The position numbers and the translations under genes were made by a program. The notes beneath the pieces were generated by a model. The model had not been told where the DNA came from and did no database searches. It saw only the letters and a program-made list of their open reading frames with translations. From Stromatinia cepivora (Eukaryota > Ascomycota > Leotiomycetes > Helotiales > Sclerotiniaceae): 64,000 bases of DNA. The stretch is from positions 1 to 64,000 of the forward strand of contig RCTD01000019.1 in assembly GCA_014898415.1 (NCBI GenBank), in the 5' to 3' direction. Within the stretch, counting starts at the first letter, position 1, and each line of letters opens with the position of its first letter. Below are positions 11,568 to 23,091 of the stretch, in pieces.

Positions 11568-13791
11568 CTTTTTGGATGATCTTTAGGTAGGATAACTTTT
11601 TATATTAAATTATATATAATCTCCGATATCGAAATCGATTTTATATTGATAAGTATTCGTGGATTTCGATATTTTGATTTGAATATACAATAAACCTTCT
11701 TTTGTTTGCATAAAAATTAATCTATTGTATTCTATATATATACAAATATTATATATATTTATATTATTTATTGGTTTATTAATATCTTCCTTTTATTTTT
11801 ATATATATTTCGATGTATACCTGTATAAGGTTTTGTAAGGTATGAGCTTTTCTAAGGAATTATATGGAAGAGTAAATTGTGTATAATTTATTATAGATAG
11901 GAATTCTGATTAATCGTTTTGATAATAATTAATAAACGGTTTTAATTATTGTTGAAAGTATTGATTATAGATTTTAATTTAATTATCGATTTAGGGATGG
12001 TAAATAATAGATAGTTTGAAATCGATTTCTAGGATTTGGCTGAATTCCTTTCAGAATTATAATATGAATTGAAGGTTATAATCTGATATTATAGTATCAA
12101 AAGGATTATAATATTGATATATATAATAAAGATATAATTATACTTGAATTCGAGTATCGATTGATTTATAATAAGGTATAAAGATAGTTTGTTTTATCAA
12201 TCGATCAATAATGATTAAAATATTGTTATATCTGTATTTATCCTTATTAAAACTGTAATAATTTATAATGATATATTGCTATATTTGATTAGGAATCGGA
12301 AATGAATATAATAAACCAGGGGTACAATTATATAGAATAGAATTGTATTTGCAAATATAATAATTGCATATATATCTGGTTATAATATCATATATTCTAA
12401 ATCAATAGTATTATTGAGATAATAAAAGATAGATTTTGTTTATATCAAAATGAACAATAGAAACGGAATTATAGGTTTTATAAATCAGATAAATTTGAAG
12501 ATTGTCGATATCGGGCATTATTAGGTAATCATTATAAAGCAAGAGGTCATTTTGGAGTGATATATGCTTATGATTTTGGGTAGCTTATATTCTGAGTATT
12601 AATAAGTTATTTGTAGTTTTATTTGCTTCGATGATATAGTTAATTAAATCGAATCGAGGAGCGATTTTATTCAAATCGATGCTAATAATCGCTGTTTTAT
12701 TTGGATAATATTTTTGTAAAACTTTTCTTATAATTTCGGTATTAATTTGGTTGTCTTTAATAAACTATTGAAGGTGATTTTTTTTCTTGATATAATTCTG
12801 AAGATTCAATTCGTTGATCCGATAGATTAAAATATCAGCAAAAGGGTTATCTTTTTTAGGGCGATATATAATAATAAAGTTATAATCAATTAGAACTTTT
12901 GTTTAACGAGTTTATTGGGTATTGAGAGTTTTGGTAATTATGAAATATTCGAGGGCCTTATAATCGGTATAAACCTTGATTTTATATAGTGAACCGGCGA
13001 ATTCCATTCTTCAATAATTAAGAAATCGAATGATTGATAGTATTTCCTTATTATAAACTTTATAATTCAATTCAATAGTAATTATAATTTTGGAGAAATA
13101 AGTTATGGGAAATTAATCTTCGTTATATTGTTATGATAATATATTAGCAATTATATTATCGGATATATCTGTTTCGAGTATACAAAAGAATCGATGATTA
13201 TAATATTACAGAAACAGAATAGAGATAAACTTTTTCTTCAAGATATTGAATATGTTTTGGTATACTTTATTGAATACAAACTTAATGTTTGCTTTAATGA
13301 ATTTGTTAAAAGGTTTCATTATTATATTGTAATTCTTAATAAACCATCAATAAAAATTGCAAAAACTGAATAATGATTGGATTCCTTTTATTATTATTGA
13401 AAAGATTCAATTCTTAATTACCTCAATCTTTTCAGGGTCCATTTCTATTTTTTTAGTAGAAATGATGAAGCCCAAATATTTAATATATATAATATTGAAT
13501 TTATATTTCTTGAAATCCGTTTATAAATCAATAGTTTCTAATCGTTTGAGAATTAATTTAATATAAATTTAATATTCTTTTTCGTTTTTGGAATAGATTA
13601 GAATATTATTGAGGTATATTGTATAAAAAACATTTAGGTAATCGAATAGAATATTATTTATATAATACTAATAGATTGTGGAATCATTTGTTAATTCGAA
13701 TGATATGATTTTATATTTGTATGATCTATATCGGGTTCGAAAAGTAGTATATTTTTTCCGAAACAGGATTCATTTTTATATGATAGAAAGC

Positions 13792-14043
13792 TTAACGAAT
13801 ATCGAGTTTAGTAAAGATTTTAGTATTGGAAAATCGAGAAAGCGTTTTATTGATCAAAGGGAAGGGATATTGATCTTTATATATTAAAGAATTCAATAAT
13901 CTAAAGTTTATATAAAACCTCAAATTATTATTGGGTTTCTTGATGAATAGAACGGATATAGTATAAAGGATTTGATTGAATTCAATAAAACCTTTGCTAA
14001 AGTTATCCATAATATATTCTTTAATGATTTTCAATTGTTCCAA
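13792..14043 (-). pseudogene. reverse transcriptase remnant of the left gypsy copy
   Basis: The minus-strand frame reads SKGFIE..Q......VLFIKKPN..LRFYINFRLLN...YKDQYPFPLI..TLSR....KIFTKLDIR. This is the conserved N-terminal block of Ty3/gypsy reverse transcriptases (SP..FV.K..G.LR.C.DYR.LN..T..D.YPLP.I), reaching the strand before the catalytic motif. Further pieces continue to about 13,360 with stops. Inactive. Confidence 0.85.
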
Positions 14044-14865
14044 GAATATCTTATAAAATGGATTGTAATATAAAGTTTATTCTCCTTTGTCTTTCAATAT
14101 GATTTTATAATTATAAGATCGATTAGGAGATAAGATATTTGATTTATACTTTGAAAAAGCTCAATGATATTATTGATATTTAAATAGTATTTCAAATTCT
14201 GAATCGATTTCAGCTAATATTCGATTGAGTTTCTTTCGAATTTTTGTATTCTTGAATTTGATCAGGGTAATCAATATTTTCTTTTTTGTATATCGTTTAT
14301 TCTATTAAGAGTTTATTATATTATCGAATTTTTTTAAAGTAATAATAAAGAGTTCAGTTTGTTTGTCTTTTTTGTATTCTAATTGGAATTTATTGGGTTT
14401 GAATATATATAAATCGAGGATTTCGGATGATATACAAAGGAGGTATTTATAGATCTATAGTAATAGTATAATTGGTTAGGAAAAAGATGAATTGAATTTG
14501 AAAGGAATCAGGATTTCTTTCTTTTCAATAAGAATCTATATTGTATTTATATTTGAAGGTTTTTGTTGTATATTATTAATTGCAATTGATTTGTTTAATT
14601 ATGAATCTTTTCGATTCTAATATTCTTCAAGTTGATTATCTCATCGATCAATATTTTGTTGGACTAATCGATCGATCTTTTGTTTGTAAAAGGATAATTA
14701 AATAATAAAGAAATTATTCGAATAGAAAATAATATAAAATCTTTCTTTAAATTATTCGAAATATCGATTGAAGTAATCGAGTTTCGTTTGAATCTTTGAT
14801 AACCAAAATCTATTTAAAATAATATTATAATTCTTTAATTCAATAATAAAAAAAAGAATAAAAGA

Positions 14866-15222
14866 TTATTCATAATTATCGATTGTTAAATTAAAGAATA
14901 TAAAATAGATAATGATATAACTTTGTATATTATTATACCCTTTAACTTCAATTGAAGCTTCAAATAATATAATTCTTGATTTAAATATAGTAAATAAACA
15001 AATAAGGAGTGTAATATTAATAAAAACGAATCCATTTGCTCCAAAATCAATAAATACTTTTAATCGATAAATATAACTATTTTTCGAAAAGTTACAAGGA
15101 AAAATGAATGTTTCTCTTCTTATAAACTTAATTAAATTAAGAAATCTTATATTCTGTATAATGTTTAAATTAAAAATAAAGTCTAAACGTTTAGTTTTAA
15201 ATACTTTTCTTTTTCTAAACAA
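14866..15222 (-). pseudogene. aspartic protease remnant of the left gypsy copy
   Basis: A 118-residue minus-strand frame contains FIDFGANGFVFIN, the retropepsin active-site region. The catalytic D-S-G is changed to D-F-G, as a C-to-T mutation of a Ser codon would give. The frame matches the right copy's 42,090-42,300 region (ASIEVKGYNNIQ / VSIEIKEYNDIQ). Confidence 0.65.
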
Positions 15223-16906
15223 GCATTTTGTATAGTTTCAATTGTAGCTTCTAAATTGAAGTCTTTTTCGGTATCCCAATATTTTTTGAATTCTTTTGCT
15301 TCTTTTTATATTATTTCGATTTTATTAAGATTATCGATATAAGGTATTGATATATATATTGCTTTAAAAAAGGAAAAGAGCAATGAGTGTTTGAAATTCG
15401 AATAGTTATTGGATATAACAAGGCCGGTATATCCGGAAGGGGTATTCCGAAGTGGAAACGATTTCGGGAATGTAAAGGTTCCAAAATTGAAGTTGTTAAA
15501 GCTCTGAAAAGATTATAAAGGATTTGTAATAGTTGTTGATTTGTAAATAGCTATAAAGGTTTTTCGATCAATATAATATCGGTTTCGTTTTTGTAATGAA
15601 ATTTCGTTTTGATTTATTCTAATAAATATATTTGCGAATTCTTTTATAATCTTATAATTCTTGATGAATATTATTACTATTTATAAAAAAAAATCGGAAA
15701 TCTTTTGTTCGAAATCCCTGAATAGAATTTTATTATTGGTAATCTTTATTTGGGTAGTAAATAATCTGAACTTTCTATATTATTTTAGGAAATTATTATA
15801 TCGAATTGTATTAAGTATGATTTACATTTTATATTGAGAACGAGTATCATCGATTTCAACTAGGTTCCGATAGATTGCTATAAGTTATTCGATTAATTCG
15901 AATATTATAAATCGGGGTATTTGTATATAAAAAGCATGATAATATATTTGTACTTTCGATTCGGTTTGGTCGATTATATATACACAGTGTTGTATTTTAT
16001 TCTTAAATGATATAATATATAATTCGAATCGTTTTATAATTAATAATTACTACAAATTAGTTTTAGATTCAATATTATCGTTAAGTTTAATAATAAGATT
16101 TGTAGGTTTTGATATATATATATCTTGCTGCAAATTGTAATTGATACAGGAATACAATCTTGATCGATTAGATCAGTTTCTTGAATAAAAGGATCTCTGA
16201 TTATTAAATAGATTATTATTTCCTGAAAAAAAAAAGAATCATCGAAGAACCTTAAGTAATCAGATTATCTAATCAAAGTTTTTTTCCTTTGATTTCGGGA
16301 TCTTCAGGTTTGCTTGAATAAAGGTTCTTGGATTTCGATTAAAGGAATAAAGGGAATCCCAAATATTGTTATTGATCTGGATGCTTATATAAATATCATT
16401 TGGGGTTTAGAAGAAGATTGTATTGTTGTAGAATTTGTTGTTATTATAATTTTCAATTATCGATTCTCCTTTTTTAAATTTATAATTATTATATGAAGAT
16501 CTTGTAATTATAATAATAATTCGGGAGGAGTAATTGAATCACTAAAAATATCGATTTTATATATTGAAATTTTCTTTTTACCAGTTTTCTTTTTTTCAAT
16601 AGTAATATTATCCAATCCTGTATTTATATTTTCTTTGAAGGGTTGTTGAAATAATTGAGGAAAAAAAAAGGGTTCCGTAGAATATGCTTTCGAAAGTTTG
16701 AAATATACAAAAAAAGGAATTCGTTGTATTATAAAAATAATAATATACTTTTAAAGATGTTTATATCTTCATCGATTAAATCGGAATAAATCTTCTTTCT
16801 TTGGATATAATATTTATAAAAGTTTATTCAAGAAGGTATTATTAAAATAAAATATTATTTGGAAAACCATTAGATAATCGAACGCTTGTAAATGAATTGT
16901 AGATAA

Positions 16907-17188
16907 TGTAATGTATAAGAACTGTAATAAAGCTGAATAAACAAAATCAATTATATTCCTTAAAATCTATAATTGAAGAATTATAATTTGTAAGAAGCGA
17001 CTAGATATATATATATAAATACTCATTTGTAAACTACAGGGCTATGTGTATGCATTATTAGGGTCATTATTCTATTATACTAAATTGTATGAATCGTAAT
17101 GTATGTGCACGGACGATCAGCTCATTAATTGATATGGGAGATAAGAGGTATCACGTGGTTAGCCTCCTGTGGTTCACGATTCGTGACA
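16907..17188 (-). repeat. 5' LTR of left gypsy copy
   Basis: 282 bp, starting TGTAATGTATAAGAAC and ending GATTCGTGACA on the plus strand. It retains more CpG-containing sites than the partner LTR. Confidence 0.9.
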
Positions 17189-17596
17189 TTTGGTATATAA
17201 TAAAACTTTCAGATATAAAGTTCAGTCTATGATAAATTCTTCATTAATATACTTAGGGCTCGTTTGACAGCAAAAAAAATACTATTATTCAAATATTTAC
17301 AATATTCAGATACGAACTTTGACTCCGGCTCTTTCGAGGCTAAAAATAATAATGAATTCGTTATACTTCTTATAATTATTTTTCATACCCTTTAAAATCT
17401 ATAATTAACTTGTATTATACAATATATCAGATATTTATCATTTGAAAACCCTTTTTTTATTTTTTCATTTAATTAAAATTATTCAAAACTTTTGTATTTT
17501 TTTGAAGAGGTAGTTCGTGTATTGTATTATACTAAAATGTAGAATAGATTTCAATTTTTCATATGATTAAATCTGAATCTGAATCTGAATATATAT

Positions 17597-17845
17597 TGTG
17601 AGAAAGTTGGGATATCAAGGCCTAACACGTAGCTAGTTCGTAGTCATATGGTCACATGACTCTTCGTAGTTAGATATAAGAGAAGGCTCTGCTCCCCTCT
17701 CCTTGAAAGAAATTAATCGTTTTTCCACTAATCTTTTTGTACTCCATTTATACACGACCCAAACCATTGTCTAAACCTATTAGTTTTACTACTTAAAGCC
17801 TCTACAATATAATCTGATCAATTCCAATTCCCATTTCCCCTCACA
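17597..17845 (+). repeat. possible Copia-type solo LTR
   Basis: A less AT-rich 249-bp stretch begins TGTGAG and ends CTCACA (6-bp inverted ends). It has a TATA-like GATATAAGAG inside and is followed by GTGCTATCGGGACGC, which resembles a mutated initiator-Met primer site (TATCAGAGC core). No target duplication (TATAT against GCGTG). It lies within the TIR element. Confidence 0.35.
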
Positions 17846-18632
17846 GCGTGCTATCGGGACGCACGTATCTCGACCTACCTCTTTCACAATATATATGAAT
17901 TTTAAACTTTTATAAGAATAATATAATATATCCTCGTTTTAAACTCAAGATCAAAGTGTTTTAAATCTGATATCTTTATTAAATATAGAAAAGAAATTCA
18001 AAATATTTTTAGATTCTTTATTTTTTTTATTGTATTTTCTATTAAAATATAGAATAGATTTTGTAATTTCTATAACCTTTGAATCGGAATCTGAATATGA
18101 ATTTGAATATAAATTTTAAACTTTATATTGAAATGATATAAATAGTATAATATACTTTCGTTTTAGATTCGAAATCAAAGTACTGAAAACATTCCAAAAA
18201 GGAAAAGGAACTCGAAATATTTTGAGGTTATTTATCTTTTTTATCATACCTCTAATTCATTAAACCAATCAGAATCATTCTTAATCTTTTCAACAACCTC
18301 AATTCTTTAATTCTTCAATTCAATTTCAAATCCTTCAATTAATTATTATTTTACAATTATCGATTACAAAATAATAAAAATTATATTATTAAAAAGTCTT
18401 CAATTGATTAAATATTTTTTCTTCCTTCACTTTTATTTTATATATTATCTATAATATCTTTAACTTTTAATAAATTCAATTCATTTCTCTTTCATTTTAT
18501 ATTTCTATATAGATTTTATATACTTTTTAGATCGATAAGAATCGAGTTATGAAAGATGTTTTAAAATATATATATTAGGATCACAATTGAATAATAGTAT
18601 TCAAATACTATTGATAAATTTTATATACTTTG

Positions 18633-18796
18633 TGTTAACAAGTCATATTGAATAAGTGGAAAAGCATTATTTTTTATAAGGTTATCTGGCTAGAAGTTAT
18701 TATACAGGTTATATAATTCGATAAAATTATGTGCAGGTTAATTCTATTATAGTATAGTCCCATATTTAGATATATGGTATAATCCAAAATCTAATA
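18633..18796 (-). repeat. LTR (lower) of the 2.1-kb element
   Basis: It starts TGTTAACAAGTCATATTG and ends CCAAAATCTAATA. Direct repeat of 20,609-20,771. Confidence 0.85.
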
Positions 18797-20608
18797 CTCC
18801 TTTAGGAGTGTAATGTATATAAAAGTAGAGAGGGTTAAATTATAAATATTATAATTAATTTAAACTGAGTTGAGTAATGTTAGTCTGAAATAGAAAGCCA
18901 ATAATATTAAATGATCATTCCTTTATTAGATCTTTTAAGATCCAAAATCTAATAAGATTATTTCGAATAGAATAATCGCTTTATGATAATATAATAATCT
19001 TTAAAAAATAATCAATACTCCTCTTTTCATAATAAAGATTAAAGGAAATCCATTTCTTCTGCTTCTAATCCTTTAACTATATTGGGCTAAAGCCTTTGAC
19101 CCTATATTACAATACAAATGCCTTTCTCTAATAGAATAGTATATTCTATAGAATTATATCTATAATTTTTTCTTTTATAGTAAGAGTATAATTAATTATT
19201 AATCAGGATGATTGATAGATTACTAGTTAATAGCTTTTGCTTTGAGGAACCATTATATCTGTCGATTTTTAGTACTATACTTATCTAGGTACTAATAATC
19301 TTTATATACTAATTAATAAACTTTATTAATTACCGACTCCAGAAAGTTATAATATTTATTGACCTTTAGTATCACATTTGGCTAGATATCTAATGATCTT
19401 TATATACTATATAGCGGAGTTTAATACTCCTTTTATTTGGATATACATTCTTCTATTATTAATATAATTATTTGCTCCTTCCAGTATATCGCTTTATATA
19501 TCTTTCGGTATACAGTCTCCTCCTTTGATTCCATCTCCGGCCCCTCCTATAATCGCCTTCGATTCCATCTCCAGCTTCCTTATCAAGAATACTCTCCTTC
19601 TTTTTTACAATTATTAGTATAATTATTGTTATAAATATTGAATATAAAGATACAACGAAATAATATTGATCTAAAAATAAAAACAAAATGAGATTAAGAT
19701 GATATACAATAAACAATATATCAAAAGATAACAAAACTGATAATTATAATTACAAAAAGAAGAATAAAAAGATATCGAAGATATCAATAATAATATAAAA
19801 AAGATGGTAATCAGGGAAAAAATTGAATGTTAATAGAGAATCCCTAAAAGAAATATAAAGAACATTTCTTCAAAACAAAAGCGTTATTCCTCAAAACAAA
19901 AACAATAATATCTCTCTAATATAATATAATAAATAAAAGGATCTTTTAATATAAATAATATAGGATTTCTTCAAAAACGAAAACAAATATAGGTTTTATA
20001 GTTCCCTCAAAAACTATACCAAAAATATAATCTCCAATACTCCTATTAAGTTTTCTACAAAGAATTTATCAACTATATAAAGATCGAAAATATTCGAGAA
20101 ACAAAAATATTCGAATCTTATCTGAAAAGGTTTCGAAAGATTTACTTTGCTTTATAGAATACTTATTTCAAAGCAAAAAGGCTTCCGAAAAAGAAAAGAG
20201 ATATCAAAGGAATCGATTGACTTTCGAATTATCGGAAAAAGGATATAAAAAGATAGCATCTTCTGTCTAAATAATTTCTTAAAACGGGCTCTCCCGTATT
20301 AACTATATTATTAGGATTCAACTCTATCAATATATTTAATATAGCAGACTTCCCTGTTTATCTATTAAATAATTTATAATCCTATTCGATCCCACTTTGC
20401 AAATATATTTAATATAGCAGACTCTTTTGCTTACTTATTATACAAATTATTTTTTGCTTTATCAGCTATATTTAATATAGTAGATTTTCCTATTCAATTA
20501 TATCAATCTTATTCGTTTATTCTATCGGATCTATTGAAGATTTGATCTTTCACTCTAGAAAATTAACCCTAAACTATATAATAATACACAGAACCCAGAT
20601 TCATAATC

Positions 20609-20771
20609 TGTTAATAAATCATATTGAATAAATGGAAAAGCATTATTTTTATAAGATTATCTGGCTAGAAGTTATTATATAGATTATATGATTCGGTAGA
20701 ATCATATATAGGCTAATCCCATTATAGTATAGTCCCATACTTAAATATACGGTATGATCCAAAATCCAACA
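20609..20771 (-). repeat. LTR (upper) of the 2.1-kb element
   Basis: It starts TGTTAATAAATCATATTG and ends CCAAAATCCAACA, immediately followed by the CTTTG duplication. Confidence 0.85.
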
Positions 20772-21473
20772 CTTTGTTTGATAATGAAATATATATTACT
20801 ATTCAAATATGATTCATCTGATTTTCATTTGATTTTCAAATTTGAAGATATTCTAATATTATTACGATAACGGGATTCGAATTTAAAAATGATATAATGA
20901 TAATCAAAAATTATTGAATATTCTTATTTTTAATAATCTAATATAAAAAGTAAGTTTTATATCTTTAATTTTGAAATTATATAATGAATATTATAAATTA
21001 TTGGATAAATTAATAATAAAACATTTCATGTTCTGTATTCTACTATTCAAAATTTTTGTGTAAAGATCGATGATAATATTTAAATACTATCATTTATTTA
21101 TTACTATTAAAAATTTTGTCAAACAGAAAAATGATTGATATTCAAATACTACATTTTCAATAATATAAATAATAGTATATTTTTGCTTCCAAACGAGCCC
21201 TTACTTATAGGAAGCTTTAGTAAACTTTCAATTGAAGATAAAAGAGTTAGTGAATACCTCATCATTCAAGTACCTATCAATATATATATACATATACTAT
21301 TGGATACATTAAGCGAGACTCTTCAGTTTCTTAAACAAGTTCATCTTTTACTTTTACTTTCAAAACTTATTACTTTCAACATACGCACACACAACCAAGA
21401 TCTCAGACGCAGAAACGAAGGCGAAAAATTCCACATAACCCAAATTCCTCATTCCTGCCATCGATTGGCCACC

Positions 21474-22107
21474 ATGGCCGACTCTGTGGTAGATATTTAT
21501 ACTCTTGTTGAGAATCTGTCTAAGGATGCTGCCAATAAGAAAGTGTTTTTTTTTCTTTTTTGGGGGGGGGGGTTGGAAATTGAAAGTTAACTAATCTATG
21601 TGTTAAGGAGTGACTGAGCCAAAGGTTGCGGATAAGGATCACCAACAGTTGGTAGGAGAGGAGAAGAAGAAGAAGAATAAAAAGGAAAGAGTACGAAGGG
21701 CGAGGAGAGCAAGAAGGAGAAGAAGACGAAGATCAACAATGATATCCCGGAGGGTTGGTCTGTTGAGCAGTATGAAGCTGAAATGGAGAGACTTCAGATA
21801 CAGATTCCTTTTACATTGCATGAAGTTATACATATATTCTAATAATTGGCAGGAAGAAATTGACGCGACCAAGGCAAGAATCTTGAAGACTGAGAGCGAA
21901 GCCAAAGAAGCCATTAGAACCACTTACTTGAACATTTTGGAACTCGACCGGGAGACGTACCAAATAATGTGCTCAAATGTAGGTGAGGCTGTATTGAGGA
22001 AGCTCCATCAGGAGTTAGATGGTTGTCAAGAAACAAAGAAATATTGGGATGCATTGCAATTTTCTTTGAGTTGTATAGATGGCGTGCTGGCTGCAAATGA
22101 TCGTTAA
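21474..22107 (+). CDS. unrecognised Lys/Glu-rich coiled-coil protein, structure uncertain
   Basis: ATG at 21,474 in a CCACCATGG context opens MADSVVDIYTLVENLSKDAANKK, followed by a donor at 21,543. The next convincing coding stretch (KTKINNDIPEGWSVEQYEAEMERLQ, about 21,700-21,824) and the final helical stretch EEIDATKARILKTE..VLAANDR (21,853-22,107) are in different frames. They join in phase if 21,825-21,852 (28 nt, GT..CAG) is removed. The middle stretch joins exon 1 in phase only with a weak acceptor near 21,689; with the stronger acceptor at 21,618 a frameshift in the A/G-rich tract 21,655-21,695 is needed. The gene is thus either spliced oddly or a young pseudogene. It lies 270 bases from the AT-rich block. 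No family recognised. The long Lys/Arg run in one frame is probably a frameshift artefact. Confidence 0.5.
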
Positions 22108-23091
22108 GGTTATTATCATTTGTTGTATTCATTTCTGAGCAGAAGCCCAGAAGTCATAGGAGAGCTTCCGTTAATGGTTGACGGTTTCTTACATAGACAA
22201 TCAAAGGAGCCCAAGGGAGTTATGCTCTCATAATTAAGCTTAATCCATTGCGTTGCTTGAATGTAACATTATAGAAACCTCAAGTCACTTTCCCAATAAT
22301 TTGATATTACATGTATGAAATAGTTATATGTAGCCAAAAACGTTTTCCGACTTTTTCTACTTTATATTATAGTATATATATTTTCTAGTTTTTCTAGATT
22401 TATTCTAATTCAATTAGCTCCTTTTTCTAACTTCTTCTTTATTCACTATCTTTATTAAAATAAACAACTTTAAATTATATAATATAAATCAGTTGAATAA
22501 GAATAATTTCAATTTTAGATATATACTATATTTTAAATATTGATAATTCGTATAGTAACTTATATTCAATAATTGATTATTCAATAAAAGTGAATTTTAT
22601 TTATATAGTTTTTTATATATCTTAAAGTTTCGTTTTATTATTTCAATTCTATAATTATAGAAAAACAGTTTGTCCCCCAGAACTTTAAAGTGAATGTCAT
22701 TATTAAATCATGTGACCTAGGGAAAGAATTCGAGGTGAATTCAGCGAAGGAATCCGGAATCCGATTTCTATTGATCTATAAAGAGTTACTCGATCTAGAC
22801 CAGAACAATATCCAAACCGTACTATCATGACTGTATGATTTCGGACACAGAGATCATATATAAACGAGTCTACTGGCGAACTGCTGGCGCCGCGCCTAAC
22901 ATTTATCCCATTGAATGGAGCAATAGACTTCGCTGCTCGTGACATCATACATTCACATAACTTACCATTAAAGAACAAGAGCTGGAGCTCAAGTTTCTCC
23001 TTTGGCTTTAAAAATCTTAAAGTAAGTGACAGATCTCAATGATGCGAATATTGGCTTACTGTATATTACTAGCAAGATCTCGCTCTCTTCT
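22108..23091. other. intergenic, AT-rich core
   Basis: About 22,320-22,660 is AT-rich simple sequence that resembles the repeat blocks but has no recognisable element. No gene seen. Confidence 0.5.

Larger units (their letters stand above)
8464..17188 (-). mobile_element. Ty3/gypsy chromovirus retrotransposon, left copy, RIP-degraded
   Basis: It is bounded by two 282-bp direct repeats (8,464-8,745 and 16,907-17,188). In minus-strand sense the LTRs begin TGTCACGAATCGTGAACC. The two differ mainly by C/T and G/A transitions. A C-rich tract (8,746-8,758; G-rich on the minus strand) abuts the lower LTR as the polypurine tract, which makes it the 3' LTR. On the minus strand, broken pieces of aspartic protease, reverse transcriptase, and integrase C-terminus/chromodomain run in the order expected for chromoviruses. 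All are interrupted by stops. The flanks are AAAAT on the left and TTTGG on the right, so no target duplication is visible. Removing the nested 1,675-bp element leaves about 7.04 kb, the same as the right-hand copy at 39,990. Confidence 0.9.
18633..20771 (-). mobile_element. 2.1-kb LTR retrotransposon, Copia-like and probably non-autonomous
   Basis: LTRs of about 164 bp lie at 18,633-18,796 and 20,609-20,771, with the target duplication CTTTG at 18,628-18,632 and 20,772-20,776. In minus-strand sense the LTR begins TGTTGGATTTTGGATC, the usual Copia start. The purine-rich AAAGGAG next to the lower LTR is the likely polypurine tract. The interior (1.8 kb) has only a 60-90 codon minus-strand frame with an Arg-rich end (19,468-19,734) and a triplicated ATATTTAATATAGCAGA motif at 20,320-20,480. 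Confidence 0.8.
17256..21200. mobile_element. TIR DNA element with TTA target duplication (PIF/Harbinger-like), interrupted by an LTR element
   Basis: The ends are inverted repeats: GGGCTCGTTTGACAGCAAAA at 17,256 and its complement ending 21,200 (GGGCTCGTTTGGAAGCAAAA on the minus strand). Similarity continues for about 30 bases (TACTATTATT). The flanks are TTA at 17,253-17,255 and TTA at 21,201-21,203; 3-bp TWA duplications are characteristic of PIF/Harbinger. Without the 2.1-kb LTR insertion the element is about 1.8 kb. No transposase frame is visible, so it is non-autonomous or fully decayed. Confidence 0.7.

Noticed and set aside
16314..16496. 60-codon plus-strand frame in the left gypsy copy
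   Set aside because: Antisense to the element's 5' (gag) end and not preserved as protein in the right copy.
19468..19734. 88-codon minus-strand frame in the 2.1-kb LTR element as a gag gene
   Set aside because: It has an Arg-rich end but no zinc knuckle or other gag motif; left as a note only.
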